From NCBI GenBank assembly GCA_029582165.1, contig CM055870.1, positions 6,629,832 to 6,693,831 on the forward strand: DNA of 64,000 nt. Direction: 5' to 3'. The notes beneath the pieces were generated by a model. The model did no database searches and was not told where the DNA came from. It saw nothing but the letters and a program-made list of their open reading frames with translations. Position numbers and translations under genes: made by a program. Shown here in pieces: positions 43,706-57,400 of the stretch (position 1 is its first letter; every line of letters begins with the position of its first letter). The stretch comes from Portulaca oleracea (Eukaryota; Streptophyta; Magnoliopsida; Caryophyllales; Portulacaceae).

Positions 43706-46160
43706 TTTTTTATTAGAAATCAAACTTGTATTACTGATCAATTACTTGACAGTTGACACAAATTGTTCAATACAAGATCATTGATAATATCTGGTCCCTT
43801 TTCATTCCAACACCTACGGCCTAGCTCGTAAGGTTATAAGTGAGTCAGGGTACGAGCTACTTTATTACCTTACCTACGAATATGAGAAATAACACAAAAA
43901 TTAAACAATAACACACCGGCCATAAACATCACACATCCTCTGTCGTCTAGGGGTGGAAGAAAAATCCAGAACCGGCACACTGAACTGGAAATCAGATAAA
44001 AAAAACCGGGAACGGGCAACACCGAACTGGTTTAAAAATTCGGTGCACCGCACCAAAATAATCGGATACTAAACGGGGCGGTTCCGATTTGGGATATTCA
44101 CACCGACACGGAACCGGCACCGCACCGTTAATATAATTAAATACATGTATATCTAAATTTTGGTTTTAAAAAAATCTACCCAAAAATAATATAAATTAAC
44201 TAGTTAAAAAAAAAAAGAACATTAGGTGTTAATGTGTTATTGGGTTGGGCTTATGGACTAGTAAATGGCTTTCTGGCTCACACTCCTCACAGTCTCACTG
44301 AGACACTGACTGTCGAGTAAGGGGAGGGGGGAATTAGGTTTTAGTATTTCAAATTTACATTTTCCAGTTTAGGGTTTAGGGTTCTCACTTTTTTTTTATT
44401 AAATAGATTTTTTTTTAATTAAATAGAGATTTTTGATGTTTGATAGAAATTTATGCGGTTCCGGTTCACCGGTGAAACCGCACCATTAAAGACGGTACAC
44501 CGGATTTTAAAATTCGGGTGATCCGGTTCCGGTTTATGGTTTTCGCGCACCGTTTCATCCGGTGCACCGCTTCGGCGCACCGAAACCACGTGGCATCGCA
44601 CCGTTTCCACCCCTACTGTCATCCCTCCCGATGACTCCACCTCCACTGCCCCAATCTTCCAATAAAGCCCTGTCAAAATTAACTTTCATGTACCCACACA
44701 TTGGCAGCTTCTCCAGTGGGTTTGAAGTGTTTTTGCGATGTCAGTCTTCCTCATGACATCTCGATACTCTTGGATTAAATGTTTGGCTCGTCGCATCACG
44801 CTTTCCGGATCATGTCATCTTCTACCTGACACTTGTTGGTTCCTTTTGTTCCACGATGCCGAAGCCACTCCTACAGAGATACTGTCCAACTCTCTAAACT
44901 CCTCAAGAGCCACATCAAACATGCCTTGGACATTTGTACTCCTTGGTTGCCAATAACGTTTGTCAAACCCACTTCCCTCCCAACAATGCCGCGCTCATGA
45001 ACAAGCAAAAATAGCATGGCTGTTAGATTTGGCATCCGCCTCACATTGAGCACACAGTGGGTTTACCATTCGCATTTGTCTCCCCAATCCCTCTTTAATT
45101 AGCAACACACCCACCACTGCCTCCATGTAAACATTCTAATTTTCGACGAGACGTTGAGTCTCCACATGTTCTTCTGGAAGACTCTCTCCAAGTGTCTCGA
45201 GCTCGACGAGGCTACATCTTGTCGCTTCCACTCCCACAACACTTTATATACTAATTTCAATGTGAGTTCACCTTGAGTATCATAATGCCATGTAAGTTTG
45301 TCCCTCGGCCAAGAGCACGCTAAAGGGATGGTTTTTATCAACTTCGTGTCCGACGGCAAGATGAAAAGGCGTCAACCATATCCATCTTCCAAGTGCCCGT
45401 GTCTCGGTCGATGAGATCTCCAACTTTCAGCAATGGGTACTCGGGCTTTGGGGGTGTTATGACTCGAAAAATAAGTCGGCCTCAACACCCACTTATAGTC
45501 TCAAATACTGAGTGAATACTCATCCCCCACAATTCATCTTGTGCCCTTGTTCACAATCCACATCACACTACTCAAATTCTTTTACATGTAACTACCCGAT
45601 ATATTCGGGTTGCCAACAAAGCCTCATTAAATAGTTCGTTTTCTCTAAAGCTGAGCCCCCGACAATTTTTGCATCATCATAACTTCCTACTATTAACCTA
45701 GTGGATCATCCTGGTCCCCCCCCCCCAATCCCAATCCCCAACAGTAGTTATTGATAAATGCTTGTATGTTGTCACAAAAAGAGTTCGGGAGACGGAAAAT
45801 ACTTATCGCATAGGTGGGTATCGCCTAGCTCACGACCTTTACAAGGACTTCCATTCTCGCCCATGATAAGTTCACTCCCGTCCATCCCATCACCCTATTT
45901 GTCACTTTGTCCCTGATGCTTGTAAACGCCTTCCTTTTTGACCGCTCCACGTGAGTTGGCAGCCCGAGTATTTTTCATGGGACAATACCTCTCTCATGTC
46001 CAAGATTAGAAGGATTTCGTCTCTTCGGGCTTGAGGAACTCCCTCGCTAAACTCAACATTGGATTTTGCGTAGATTACCTTTTGTCCCTAGGCCTCCTCA
46101 TAAAGTTTTAACAAGTTCTTTATAGTTCTTTTTCGGAACTGGTATAAGTTTTGCGTCAAA
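43706..46160 (-). pseudogene. 5'-truncated L1-type LINE, ORF2 remnant
   Basis: Reading the minus strand from about 46150 downward: a reverse-transcriptase thumb segment (LYEEASGQK, then SNVEFSEGVPQARRDEI), later VGDLIDRDTGTWKMD, the zinc-binding segment DKLTWHYDTQGELTLKLVYK with NMWRLNVSSKIRMFTW, a CAQCEADAKSNSHAIFAC stretch, and an RNase H-type end (VNFDRALLEDWGSGGGVIG then GNKVARTL and PDIINDLVLNNL). The order matches plant L1 ORF2 C-termini. Many stops and shifts make it inactive. The 3' end is an A-rich tail on the minus strand near 43706. A hAT-like element (43948-44615) splits the RNase H part. Confidence 0.85.
43948..44615. mobile_element. hAT-like element inside the LINE
   Basis: Ends taggggtggaa and ttccaccccta form an 11-bp inverted repeat. 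Flanks CTGTCGTC (43940-43947) and CTGTCATC (44616-44623) match at 7 of 8 positions, as expected for hAT. The interior has many GGTGCACCG / CCGGTTCC motifs in opposite orientation at the two sides and no transposase ORF. Removing the element restores the LINE reading frame across the junction (…IGRDD then DRGCVM). Confidence 0.85.
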
Positions 46161-46879
46161 ATGTCATTTAAATGTCTTCCCCTATTATTAAAAATACATT
46201 ATTATATATTAAAATGAAATTAAATCATATAATTATTTTTTGTAACTATAATATTGCATATAAATTGCATAAAATCATACTTTCATCTATTATTTTTTAC
46301 ATTTAAAAAAATGCTTAAAATAAGATTAATTGAAGGGAAATTGGATTTAAATAATCTGAATTTTAGATTTGGTTATAGATAATCTGAATTTTGGCATCAT
46401 TGAATTATAGTAGCACGCCACCGAGTTAAGTTGATGGTGGGATGACAATAGTAAGCTGACATTAAAAGAATAGTGTCAAACTTCACAGCCTACGCATATC
46501 AAAAAAAATGAATTTACCTTTTTCATGAAACAAATTGAATTTACTTTTTTCTAAACTAGAGGCATAATAGAAAGAACAATATAATTTTTCATCACTCATC
46601 TCCCGAGTCAACCAGTATCTAATTCATGGTTGGTATATATAAACGATAATAAATATTATTTTTTCTCTTGCAATGTGTTACTTTTTATATATTTTATGCG
46701 AGATAAGATTATAAGCTATTGTATATGTACTTGATTTTTAGTTCCTACAGACTCACTGATAAAAAAAATGAATAATAAATAGATTATAAATGCATTTATA
46801 CAATTTAAAAGTATTATGAATCTAGTAAGACCATCACATATCCTATAAAAGTCTGCTTTAACGCTAAGGGTGCAAGCAA
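46161..46879. other. AT-rich intergenic DNA, no gene seen
   Basis: Very AT-rich with no coding or clear repeat structure. Confidence 0.45.
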
Positions 46880-47475
46880 ACTGTCATTCATGGATACTCT
46901 TTTGTTTGAGTCCCAGTCTAATGGCGGGGTGGATTGCAATAAGGGGGCTAGCTCTTACAGTGAACATACTCATAGTAACCCGATTAGATCATGTATTGAT
47001 GGTATTGACCCTGATTTGGCCATTGATGTTGAAGACTCTCCCCTAGTTGCTTCTAGGGCCAGATATAGGTGCAAAAAGAAACAACGCGTTATGATGAAGC
47101 CCAAATGACAACTGGTTGGACAAGCAACTCGTAGGGTCACCATCTCAAATAACAAAAGGAAGAATAAACAAATGGAAAATTGCAATCAAATAGAGGGAGT
47201 AGAGAAATCTTTTGATAGCTCGTTTGATAGAATGGTTGATGAAGCTCGTAAGGCGGCAAAGATTGGTTGTGTCATTGGCATCATTCGTGAAGATCAAGAG
47301 ACTGCGACTAGACTCTTCATCGAGCAGTGACAAGAAGATATGAGCGCAATTTGAACGATGAATCTTATTTGCTGTTTTGTTTGCGGCTTTTGTTTGTGTG
47401 GACTTTTTTTGTTTTACTGTCTTGCTGTTTGTATGTATCTTTGTTAGGCTTTGAATAATCGAAAAAAAGTGTAAC
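46880..47475 (+). pseudogene. Probable LINE ORF1 C-terminal remnant with 3' tail
   Basis: An ORF from 46890 encodes MDTLLFESQSNGGVDCNKGA and ends in a Lys-rich YRCKKKQRVMMKPK stretch. After a stop, the same region continues with VDEARKAAKIGCVIGIIRED and TATRLFIEQ. A T/G-rich 3' UTR and tttgaataatcgaaaaaaa follow, like the other L1-type 3' ends in this window. A host gene fragment is the alternative. Confidence 0.4.
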
Positions 47476-47689
47476 TAACACATTACACTTTAAAAGTATC
47501 TTATATTTCTGAAATATCTGATATTTGAAGCTATAACCCTTGAAGTGTGATCCAAGATAATATCAAAAACTACTTCAAATATATGAATTCAGTAATAATA
47601 ATGCCATCAAACCCTCCCCCGGGTACTTCAACCAACTCCGACAAGGTGAATTGGCAGCAGCTCTCCTAAGCTCCAACCAACTAAACTCT

Positions 47690-48444
47690 TTTGGCCCGAC
47701 TTCCGCCCGTTCTCCGCCACTCGGCCCGCCGGAAACCCTTTTTCTCCGTCGGAACATCCACCTCTTCCGCCACTGCTAAGGTCAGTCAGCACCTCTTATC
47801 TGAATATCTCTCGCGTTTTGTGATTTTAGGGTTTAGGTTTTTGAATTTGGCCCCTCTCAAATTGTGCGGGTTATAACTTGTAATTGCCCGTCGGATGATT
47901 ATCATTTGCTTCAAACCCATAATCTTGATTTCAATTCTTGTTCATTTGGCGTTCTTCATTTTCGATTCTTGCAACTCTTAACAACGTGAATGTGAAACCT
48001 AGGATTCGTCATTTGTTGTACCCGTAGATTTCAGTGGTTTGATCGTATATTCATAGTTCACTGATGAAACCTAGGAATTAGTAAGAATGGTGCTTGAGTG
48101 AGTTTCAAGCGGGACCGATACATGTGATTGCCTTGCTTGGATTCCCTTATGTAGGTTTGATTCTTTTGTGTTAACTGTTGATATAGTTTGGTTTTTCTAT
48201 TTGTCATGAATTTGGCACAAAGTGTTATATTTGGTGCTTAGGTGCGCCGGAATGTGAGAAAGTGAATGTTATTGGCTCGTTAGAAGTTTTACATTTGTGG
48301 ACAAAAGAGGGCCAGATGAGTTTGTGATAATTCTACAATTGTGGAGCTTGTCAAAATGATTTTGTTTGAGCTCTGGCTCTTCATATATGAGCATTCTGTT
48401 ATAATGTCCTTGCAGCTTATTGAGAAGCTTGTTTGTGTAGAGGG
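47690..48444 (+). promoter_or_regulatory. PRP40A 5' UTR exons and first intron
   Basis: A CT- and CCG-rich leader ends in ctgctaag followed by GTCAGT at 47781 (donor). An intron of about 635 bp ends at tccttgcag (48415). The second exon starts at 48416 and contains the start codon at 48445. The transcription start is not fixed, and no TATA box is called. Confidence 0.55.
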
Positions 48445-51400
48445 ATGGTGAATAATCCTCCACCTGTTAAGCAGTTATTATGTGACACCAGGATGATCCA
48501 TTGTACCCCCTTTTCTCTGCTGAACTTCAATATATTTGGTGTTAGTTTTCTGTTGTTGTTTTGGCTCTTTGTTGTTTAAATCTCATGCATTTGTGATTTA
48601 AGTTGTTTTCCTGGGAAGACCAATGATTTTAATTTTGCACTGCAGCCAGTTTTTGTTTGATGATTTGTTGAGTTAGACTTTCCAATCTTGAATTTATTAG
48701 TAAAATTTCAATCACCATTTAGGCATGCTTGCTTGGATGACTTTCTGTTTGGTCCTTTTCTCCTTCTATGTTTGTTTTATCTGTTTAGTTCTGATTAGTA
48801 AGTTATCTGGTCCAGTTGCTTATTTATAATAAATAAGTTTTAATTGTTTTTGGTTGTTGAAAAAGCAGCTCGACCGCTTGCAGTAGGTTCCATGGGTACT
48901 CCTCAAAATTTTGGCCCTCCTATATCTTCCCAGGTATTTTCTTGTTAGTTTATAGCGTTACTTTTATTGAACTGTTATCATTGTACTTATAGGAGACAAT
49001 TTTCTGCAGTTTCGGCCTATGATGCCACCACAACAAGGACAGCCATTTTTGCCAGCTTCCTCCCAACAGTTTCCTCCAGTTGGCCCAGGAATGGCTCCTA
49101 ATCAGCCTATACAATACTCACAACCCATGCAGCAGTTACCACCTCGGCCTGGGATGCCTGGTGGTCCTTTGTCATCGCAAGCTATGCCTATGCTATATGT
49201 TCAGCCAAACAGGCCTATGACATCTGGTCCACCCCAGAATCATGCCGGTGCTCCCTTTACCAATCACACTTCTGGTGTTGGCGGCATGGGAGTGCCATTT
49301 TCCTCATCATATACTGTAAGATATACAATCAGTATGATCCATCTTACCAATCTTAGCACAATGTCATCTGGTACTGTTGTGCCTGGTTTAACCAGTAAAT
49401 TCCTTTTTTCAGTTTCAACCACCTTCCCATATGCACAATGTCAATCAGGCAGTTCCTGTTGCTGGCCAACCATGGTCTGGAAGTCAAGGCTCTTTGCCGT
49501 TTGCTCCTCCACAGCCAGCTGACCAATCTTCTACACCTGGAGCCAACGTTCCTGTGAGTTCTGTTTTTGTTACCCCTAAGACAATGAAATAAACAACTTC
49601 AAAGGACTGGAGAAATCTCATTGTCTTTTTTGTTGAAGATTGTAAAAGAAGCTTCAAGAAAAAAGAGGACAAGATAAAATAAGATAGTAATTAAAAGAAT
49701 CAGTATAATGATAACACTTAATTTAATGCAAAACTACAAAAAATGAGGTTGGTCTTAAAGTTTGAGTAAGAAAACAGATAGTCTGATATGATGCTGCATT
49801 TTTGGCACTTCTTTTGTTAATGTAAGTCCCGCTCTTATTGTAGTGATGGTCACCAGTGCGACTATTATATTGTAGTGATGTCCTTGAACCTGTAGCATCT
49901 ATTGTTGACCACCTTTTGTTTTGTTATCTTTTTTGCCCGGGATTCTAGAAATGGTTTGCACATGATATGTGCTATTAGACTAATTGTCGCTTTATGGCTT
50001 CATGACCTGAGTGCTTGGTGCCCTGGAAGTCGGTACTTTGATGTAAGGATTCTTTTGAGCAATGGGTCTGAACATGAGTTTTTTATTCCACTTTCAAAAT
50101 TGGATTGCTTATTTTGTATGAATTCAAACTAGTACGGTTTGTTGGAAATAGCTTTTCTTGGAAGTCTTTTGCCCTTTGAAGGTTGCATTTCTTTTGTTTA
50201 AGAAGCAAATAAGCAACACACGAGAGCATCTTAACTTGTGATAATTTTTCAAAAAGGATTTAATATTTGATATTCAATGTTGTGTAATGTCTAGCAAAGG
50301 TTAACAAAGCCCTTTTATAAAAGGTAAACAACCTTCCTAATGGTAAACTAGTAAAGTGAAATTATACAATATGTTAATTATAGTTATTTCTAAATACACT
50401 AATACTCAATTCCATCACTCCTTCATCTAACCCTAGTAAAATGCTGCGAGCGCACAAGGTGTTATTTGTCCTCCTTGGTTGACGCAGTGTCTCCCTGCGC
50501 CTGGGATTGCCTGGTGTGGGCACTAATAAGTGATTAAAATCATTCCATTGTGTTGTGCTCGGGTTAAACTATGGGTTTGAGCACTACATTGGTCCTTAAC
50601 TTCTTGTAATGGCAAGTTGTTTGTGGCAAGTTGGCAAGCTAGGAATAACAATACCTTCTTAAGCAGCCAATAATTATTGATGATATGATCAAATTTCATT
50701 CCAAGTTGCCTTATTGTCAGGGGGTTCTGTTTGCATAATCTTGTTTATCTTCATAATTTGTGATCTCTCAGAAAACCATGAAGCATCTTACTAAATTATG
50801 CCAAAGTTTTTTGAAGATATTTTCCATCTTCTGTATCTCAGGCTGCCAATCCTCCTGATGCAAGCCAAAACTTGGCCTCTGATTGGCAAGAGCATGCTAC
50901 TGCTGATGGAAGAAGGTCTGGAATCATTCTGTACTAGCTTTTGGTGTGACGTTTCTCTGCTTTCTTCAGCAGAATTATTGCAGATAGCAATGCTGCACAA
51001 TAAATCCCTTTTGTCCTTTCTCCTGGACTACCAGAATTTGGGAGCCAAAAAAATAAAAATAAAAATCCCTGTCTCTATTTTGAATATTCGATAACCATTT
51101 TGTTCTGTCTAATCGTGACACATATGTGGCAAACAGGTATTATTATAACAAGAAGACTAAGCAATCTAGCTGGGAGAAACCTCTAGAGTTGATGACCCCT
51201 ATAGAGGTGAGTTATTTGTTCTTAGCTTGATCCATTTACTTGCTTTATCTTCAGTTGTCAGAGAATGATTCATGCTTTTGTCCTGACTATATGGGCATAT
51301 TCCTGTTTATGGCTGTTGGCGTTACAGTAAGTTTCATTGGCTGTATGCTTAACTCGGTCAAAATTATTTTATTCCGATTCTCCTTTTGTTTGCATGTTTC

Positions 51401-54400
51401 CCCTGGTTTCTAGATGTCATGGCAAGTCTGGAGACTACTCTAAATGCTCACCTTGAAGGCGGATTCAATTTCTCAAGGCAGGCAATGATTTGCTATCTAT
51501 ATTTATTTTCTCAGTTGGAGAAACTTTTATTGCTAATTTCATGTGTAATTATTTGCATTATCTGTGGTCGTTCTGATTTGAATACGGGTGGCTTTTTTGT
51601 ATGTCTTGGATTGGAGATGGGTGATTCAAACCTTTTCCTTAAAAAGCAATGTATTTATTAGCTAACCTCCATATCAAGGCACTAGGTCTGCATTTTACCA
51701 AAGTACCCTTTTCCTGAAATTTTAGTTGTGTTGTGTAGTTTCACTCAAGCCTTTATGCTCTATATATTGTGTATGCCTTTTTTCTTCCATGGCCTCTAAA
51801 AGAAAAATAAACTCTAGACAGATATTTTTTGCACAAAGGAGGCCGATTAGGGGTGCTCAGATTATCAGCTTAAATTTGTGTATTTGTGATTGCTTTTGAG
51901 AATCAAACAACAGTTCCTAGTTTAAAGATAAATTATTATGGGTGCTTGCCTGCTCGGAGCATTAACGTACAATTTATATATGGGGTTGCTGTCTAACATC
52001 AAAAATCATTGTAGCATGGCCCTAGTATCAACTTAAAGTTTTAGCTGTGCTTGGAGTATCAACATAAGTTTGTATATCTGTATGCTCATGAAAGGTGAGT
52101 TGGGTGTCTTCTTTTCATGTGAGCTTATTGCTACTTTTGTATTTGGTCTCGTGATCTTATCTCATGTTTCTTCTGTACTGAATAAATTGGTGCTGAGTAA
52201 GCTTTTAGCCATTATTATTTGTGACACGGAAATAATGGGGATTTCGTTGAAGCAGTTTGGCTGATGACGCTTGAAACCCTCTTCTGTTGCTTCCTTGTGC
52301 ACCGTGTGCCCTTTTTAGATAATAGTTAGACATGACATTAAATGTTTGGATCCCATTCGATGTATGTCATTCCTTCATATTTCTTTTCTTTTCTTTTCTT
52401 CTTCTTCTTTCTTTTTTTTTTGAAAAATTGAGGGTTCATTGAGTTTGACGGTACCCATGAGGAATGGGAATTGGATTCCTTCTGATGGCACAATTTGCTT
52501 AGTTGGGACTGCATTTATATTGCTTCGTCTACTTTTGTCATAGAATGCTTTGTATGTTTATTGACAAGCTTGTAAAAACACTTCGCTTTTTACATAGTAG
52601 AGAGTGTATACGTACTGCTTCCTGGTTTTGTCAGAGGCTTACTCTGCTTGCATTTTGATGATCTTCATATCTCATTAGAATTTTGCCCAAATGTATCAAG
52701 CGATGTTCCTCATCACTTGGCTTTTGCTGACTTCCTGGCAATTTATGTTAGCTGTAAAGGCAGAAGTGTTACAAACTGACATAACTTCAACTTGCTATGA
52801 GCATAACCTGTTTTTGAGTGGGGTTTAATTTCTTCCACTTTGTATTTGAGGCTATAAAACGGATTGTTGTGTTTTCTGAAATCCTACCCATCTTCCTGTT
52901 AGGTGTACTTTGGGGGTTGGGGGAGGGGGTGTTCTGATCAGAAGAATGCAATACTTGTCCCCTCATCTCAAGAGCGAAAGTCCTCTCTATTTTGTTAACA
53001 ATTTTCCACTTCTATTGTACTTCTGATAAAACAAGAGTATCTGTTGAAATTTGTCATCATAGTATTTGTTTCGGATGGAACGGGCCACCGGTATAAGAAA
53101 GTGGGTGATTAATTAAGTAGTCCCAAAATAGAGATGTCTACATATGTACTATGCAGAATAGACCACCGAGTTATTGATCAATTTTTCCTTGGGGGTGTTC
53201 TTCTGGTCTGTTAGTATCTAGTGAATTTTCACCATTGGAACATTATCTGGATCTCTGGTCTTGTTGCTGTTGGCTCAATGTGCTTCATAAGAGCCATCAT
53301 GTCCGCACAAGTTCTTATGCGAACCATGGTGCTATAAAGCCATCTCCTGGATTTCAAATGATGGAAAGCCTTAAACATACCTAAATCTTGGGGCTTTGCC
53401 CTTCCATTTGTTTAGGTCTGCATGTTTCAGTGGTGTGTACCGATGTTGAAATTTATTGCTAATCAGCAGCGCATTTGTATAAGTATATATCTGGGCCTGT
53501 TTGCATCACACTCAAATTATGTATCTTGAAATTTTTTTGGCTGCCATCATCCTGCTATCAGTATGTCTAGTGGACCACATAAGCAAAATAAGTTGGACTA
53601 GTGAACAGATAGCTATGGGCTGTTTGTGCATGCTGCTAAGGTTGTGCTCCTTGTTGAGTCATCTTGCCTCTTTTTTCTTTTCTTTTTTTGGGTTTCTGTT
53701 GTAATATCATTTGGCGTGGCTGGAACTGTTAGTACCTATGGATAATAATTGAAGATGTAATGAGCAACTGCTTCATCTAAACAGAGGATGTCAGGTACCT
53801 TGTTATTTCCGTGTGCTGAAAATTGTACGGGGGTCTAAAAGCTATCATAGGTTGTGAATGTTGTCATCTAGTTTATTCATTTATATTTTATGAGCTTTTG
53901 CTTTTCTAGAGCGCTTGTGAGTGCTTTGAAAGTTTTGTCGTTTATAGGTTATTATGGATAAGTTTTGCTTTTGATGTTCATCCATCTTTCTTTCCCTTCA
54001 TCAAAGAAGCATGATATTTTCTAGACTAAGTCTCTGTCAGTGGACGATACAGCTTACACTTGCTCACTTATTCTTCTGGTGAGAAGGGACAACCCCCTGC
54101 TCGGATGCTTTCTACTCCTATTCTCCCTGCCTTTGGGTGTGTGCAGGCCCTAGACAGTTTTTCTACAGTACACCTTTGCTTTTCTGCTTAGTTTCTACAG
54201 TGGTTCAGATTTGTACTTTTCCTTGAGCGGGTCAATATTCTCTGTAGTATTTCCTAATCCTACACTCTTGATAAATAGTCTTGTGTTTAAGTCCTTCGAT
54301 GTAACAAATTTCTCCTGTTACAGAGAGCCGATGCGTCCACTGTGTGGAAGGAGTTCACTACCCCAGAAGGGAAAAAGTATGTTCTACTCCTTTCTTGCTG

Positions 54401-57400
54401 CCCTTTATATTCAGCTTGTATACTTATTTTTCCTTGTGGATATGTTCGACATATGAACATTTGCGATATTAATCATGTTTTTACTTGCTTTGTTAGGTAT
54501 TATTACAATAAGGTTACGAAGGAATCAAAATGGACAATACCTGAGGAGTTGAAGGTATTTTGTTGAATTGGAATAGAACTGATTGTGGTCTTACAGTTTC
54601 GGCTTTACGATTGTTACAAGTTATTTGTGGGGATGATGGGGTGAATGGATTTTGTAGCTAGCTCGGGAACAAGCAGAAAAAGCAGCCAATCAGGGACCAC
54701 AGTCAGATACAGGGGCATCATCCCAAGCTGGGAATGTGACCTCTGAAGAAGTTGCTCCAGCTGCTGCTGTTTCGGCAGGCTCCAACGGTTTATCTTCTGT
54801 GTCTGCTGTAACTTCAACCCCATTAGGTTTTGCACCAGCGGTCAATCAACCTGCTGCGATTAATGTTCCATCATCAGCTCCCACCACTGTGGCTGTGCAC
54901 TCTCCTGCAGTGACCGGTCCTGGTGTCTCTACTGGCATTTCTGGGGATGCTGGTGCATCTCCAGCAATAAATGTCAACTCGGGATCCATGTATATATTCT
55001 TCTACACTTCTTTTCTGTAGCAGCACATATGCTATTAGTGCATCCTCATTGGTTAGTTTCTTCCAAGTCATTTAATCGTACATTTCTTTACAGGAGTGGC
55101 TCTGACAGGCTGCAATCTCAGGAAGTGTCAACTTACATGGATGGGGCTTCTGCACAGGATCTTGAGGTATGTTAAGTGTCAAACCATGTTCTACTTGATC
55201 GGAGATAGTTGATCTGGTCATTCTAATTGGCAATATTGATGTGTTTCTATACATTGGTGTTTTTGAAATTTTATGTGCATTTGTGAGAAACTACTTTGTT
55301 TTGCAAGAATGGATGGAGGTTCTAAAACCGAATTCGTCCATTCGTAGATAACCTTGTTCGGATCGGGAGTGAGTGAGTGAACTAGGTTTCAGTTTTCCTT
55401 CTATCTTCATAGTTTAATTTCAAGGAGCAAAGTGGGCTTTTGACCTAGAAACTGACCTCCAAGCTTACCTCACTTCTTTCTTTCTCCCTTCAAAAATAGG
55501 GAAAGAACTAAGATGAAGCTAGTTTGATTAACCATATTGGTGTGTTTGTTCTAAAACGTTTATGGAGATTCTGTACGCGCATAGCTAGCTGGTCTTTTAG
55601 TGGTGAAAAGTCCTAAAATTAACTCTACTAAAAGCTATGAAAGTCATATAGCTTTGTGTGCGTTTGTCAGCAGGTGTTAGTGTGTTCGTGTGTGTTAGTT
55701 GATTATTGGATTCCTTAAAGAAACAAAATAAAAGTGTCTTTCAGTAAATGGGGTGCTAATGTTTTGGTTTATGCTCTGTGAAATATCAGGAAGCAAGGAA
55801 AGGGATGGCAGCTGCAGGGAAAGTTAATGTTAGTGAGTCAGAGGAGAAAACAGTGGATGATGAACCTTTGGTTTTTGCCAACAAGCAAGTAAGACCTTGT
55901 AGCTTATTGGAGCATCCATTCTTTGTGACTTGAATGGCCTTCTTAGATTTATTGCTCATTTGTGCAAATTGACTTATTCCTGCCCTCCACAGGAAGCAAA
56001 AAATGCATTCAAGTCACTTTTAGAGTCTGCTAATGTTCAGTCTGATTGGACTTGGGATCAGGTACAAGGGAATCTATGAAAGTTTGCACTCTGTTGTTTT
56101 TTCATTTTATATATTTTGGTTTATTCTGTTTACTGTGCATATGTGGATAATGTAGTGTTGTCTTTATTTATTGTCAGGCAATGCGGGTGATAGTTAATGA
56201 TAAGAGATATGGTGCTCTGAAAACATTAGGAGAACGAAAGCAAGCATTTAACGAGGTAGTCAATTGATGATTATAGTCCCTGCTGAAGAGTTCACATTTT
56301 TGGTTCTCTATCTTATGCCTTGCTGACTACTACCTATTGAGATCAGTCAACTCCGAGTGCAGTTCATATTTGGTTCTTGATGTTGCGAAGTCTGATATAT
56401 TTTCTATGAATTCGTAACTTCAGTATCTAGGGCAGCGCAAGAAACAGGAGGCAGAGGAGCGGCGGATGAGACAGAAGAAAGCAAAGGAGGAATTCACTAA
56501 AATGTTAGAAGTATGTTGGCTTTCCCAAGGAGCTCTCGATTCTCTGCGTTTTTGTTCCCCTTTTTTTGGCTATTGGTATTATCATAGCTGTCATTTCCTC
56601 TTCCATTTTCGCGTTCTTTTTCTCTTGCAATGAACTTTTAGTCTCCACATGTACTGATTCCTCTTTCTTTCAAAATGTCATCTCATGATTGATGTTTATA
56701 AGTCAAAGCCTTGCTATTGTCACGATTTCCAGTGGGGGTGGCAGTGTCTGTTGTGTCCTTGAGGCTTTGTTAGGTGTTGGGAGAATAAATTACAGGTTGC
56801 TGTTGAAAAGAACTAAGAACCACAAAATTTGTTGAGCTGGATGAATTATGGGAAGATTTGCTGCTCTAAGTGGGCAAATTGCTATTCTTTTTTCATGTGT
56901 TTCCCATGCGCATTTCTCTATAGATAGTGTTACATTAAGTTACGTACTATCCTTTATTAGCTAGAATTTAGCTAGTGCTACAGAGATGTCTACCATCCTG
57001 AAGTGTGCTATTATTCTCTGATCACGATGACAAAAATATGGAAAGTCATGCAGGTGGCTATTTGATTATGTCAAGGAGAAGGTAAACAAGAACTTTGTAT
57101 GTTCTGAAAACATGACTCGTGTGGTATGGTATTTCCAAAAACTAGAACATTTCCCGGTGGAAAAATATGATCAGTGTAGCAATGCCCTCCCTCTCTCTGG
57201 ACGAGGTGTTCATTTGGTCCTCTGTGCCTCTGTTTTGAGCAGGGCCATATGTGGTCTTTTTTTTTATATTTTTGGATAGGAAAAAGATACATATTATTGA
57301 TAGGATTAAAAGAACGGATGCTTAGCTAGCATCATACAAGCTATGTACAACCACAAAACAAACTGTCCATAAAATCTCCACATCAAAATAGGAAGAGCTA

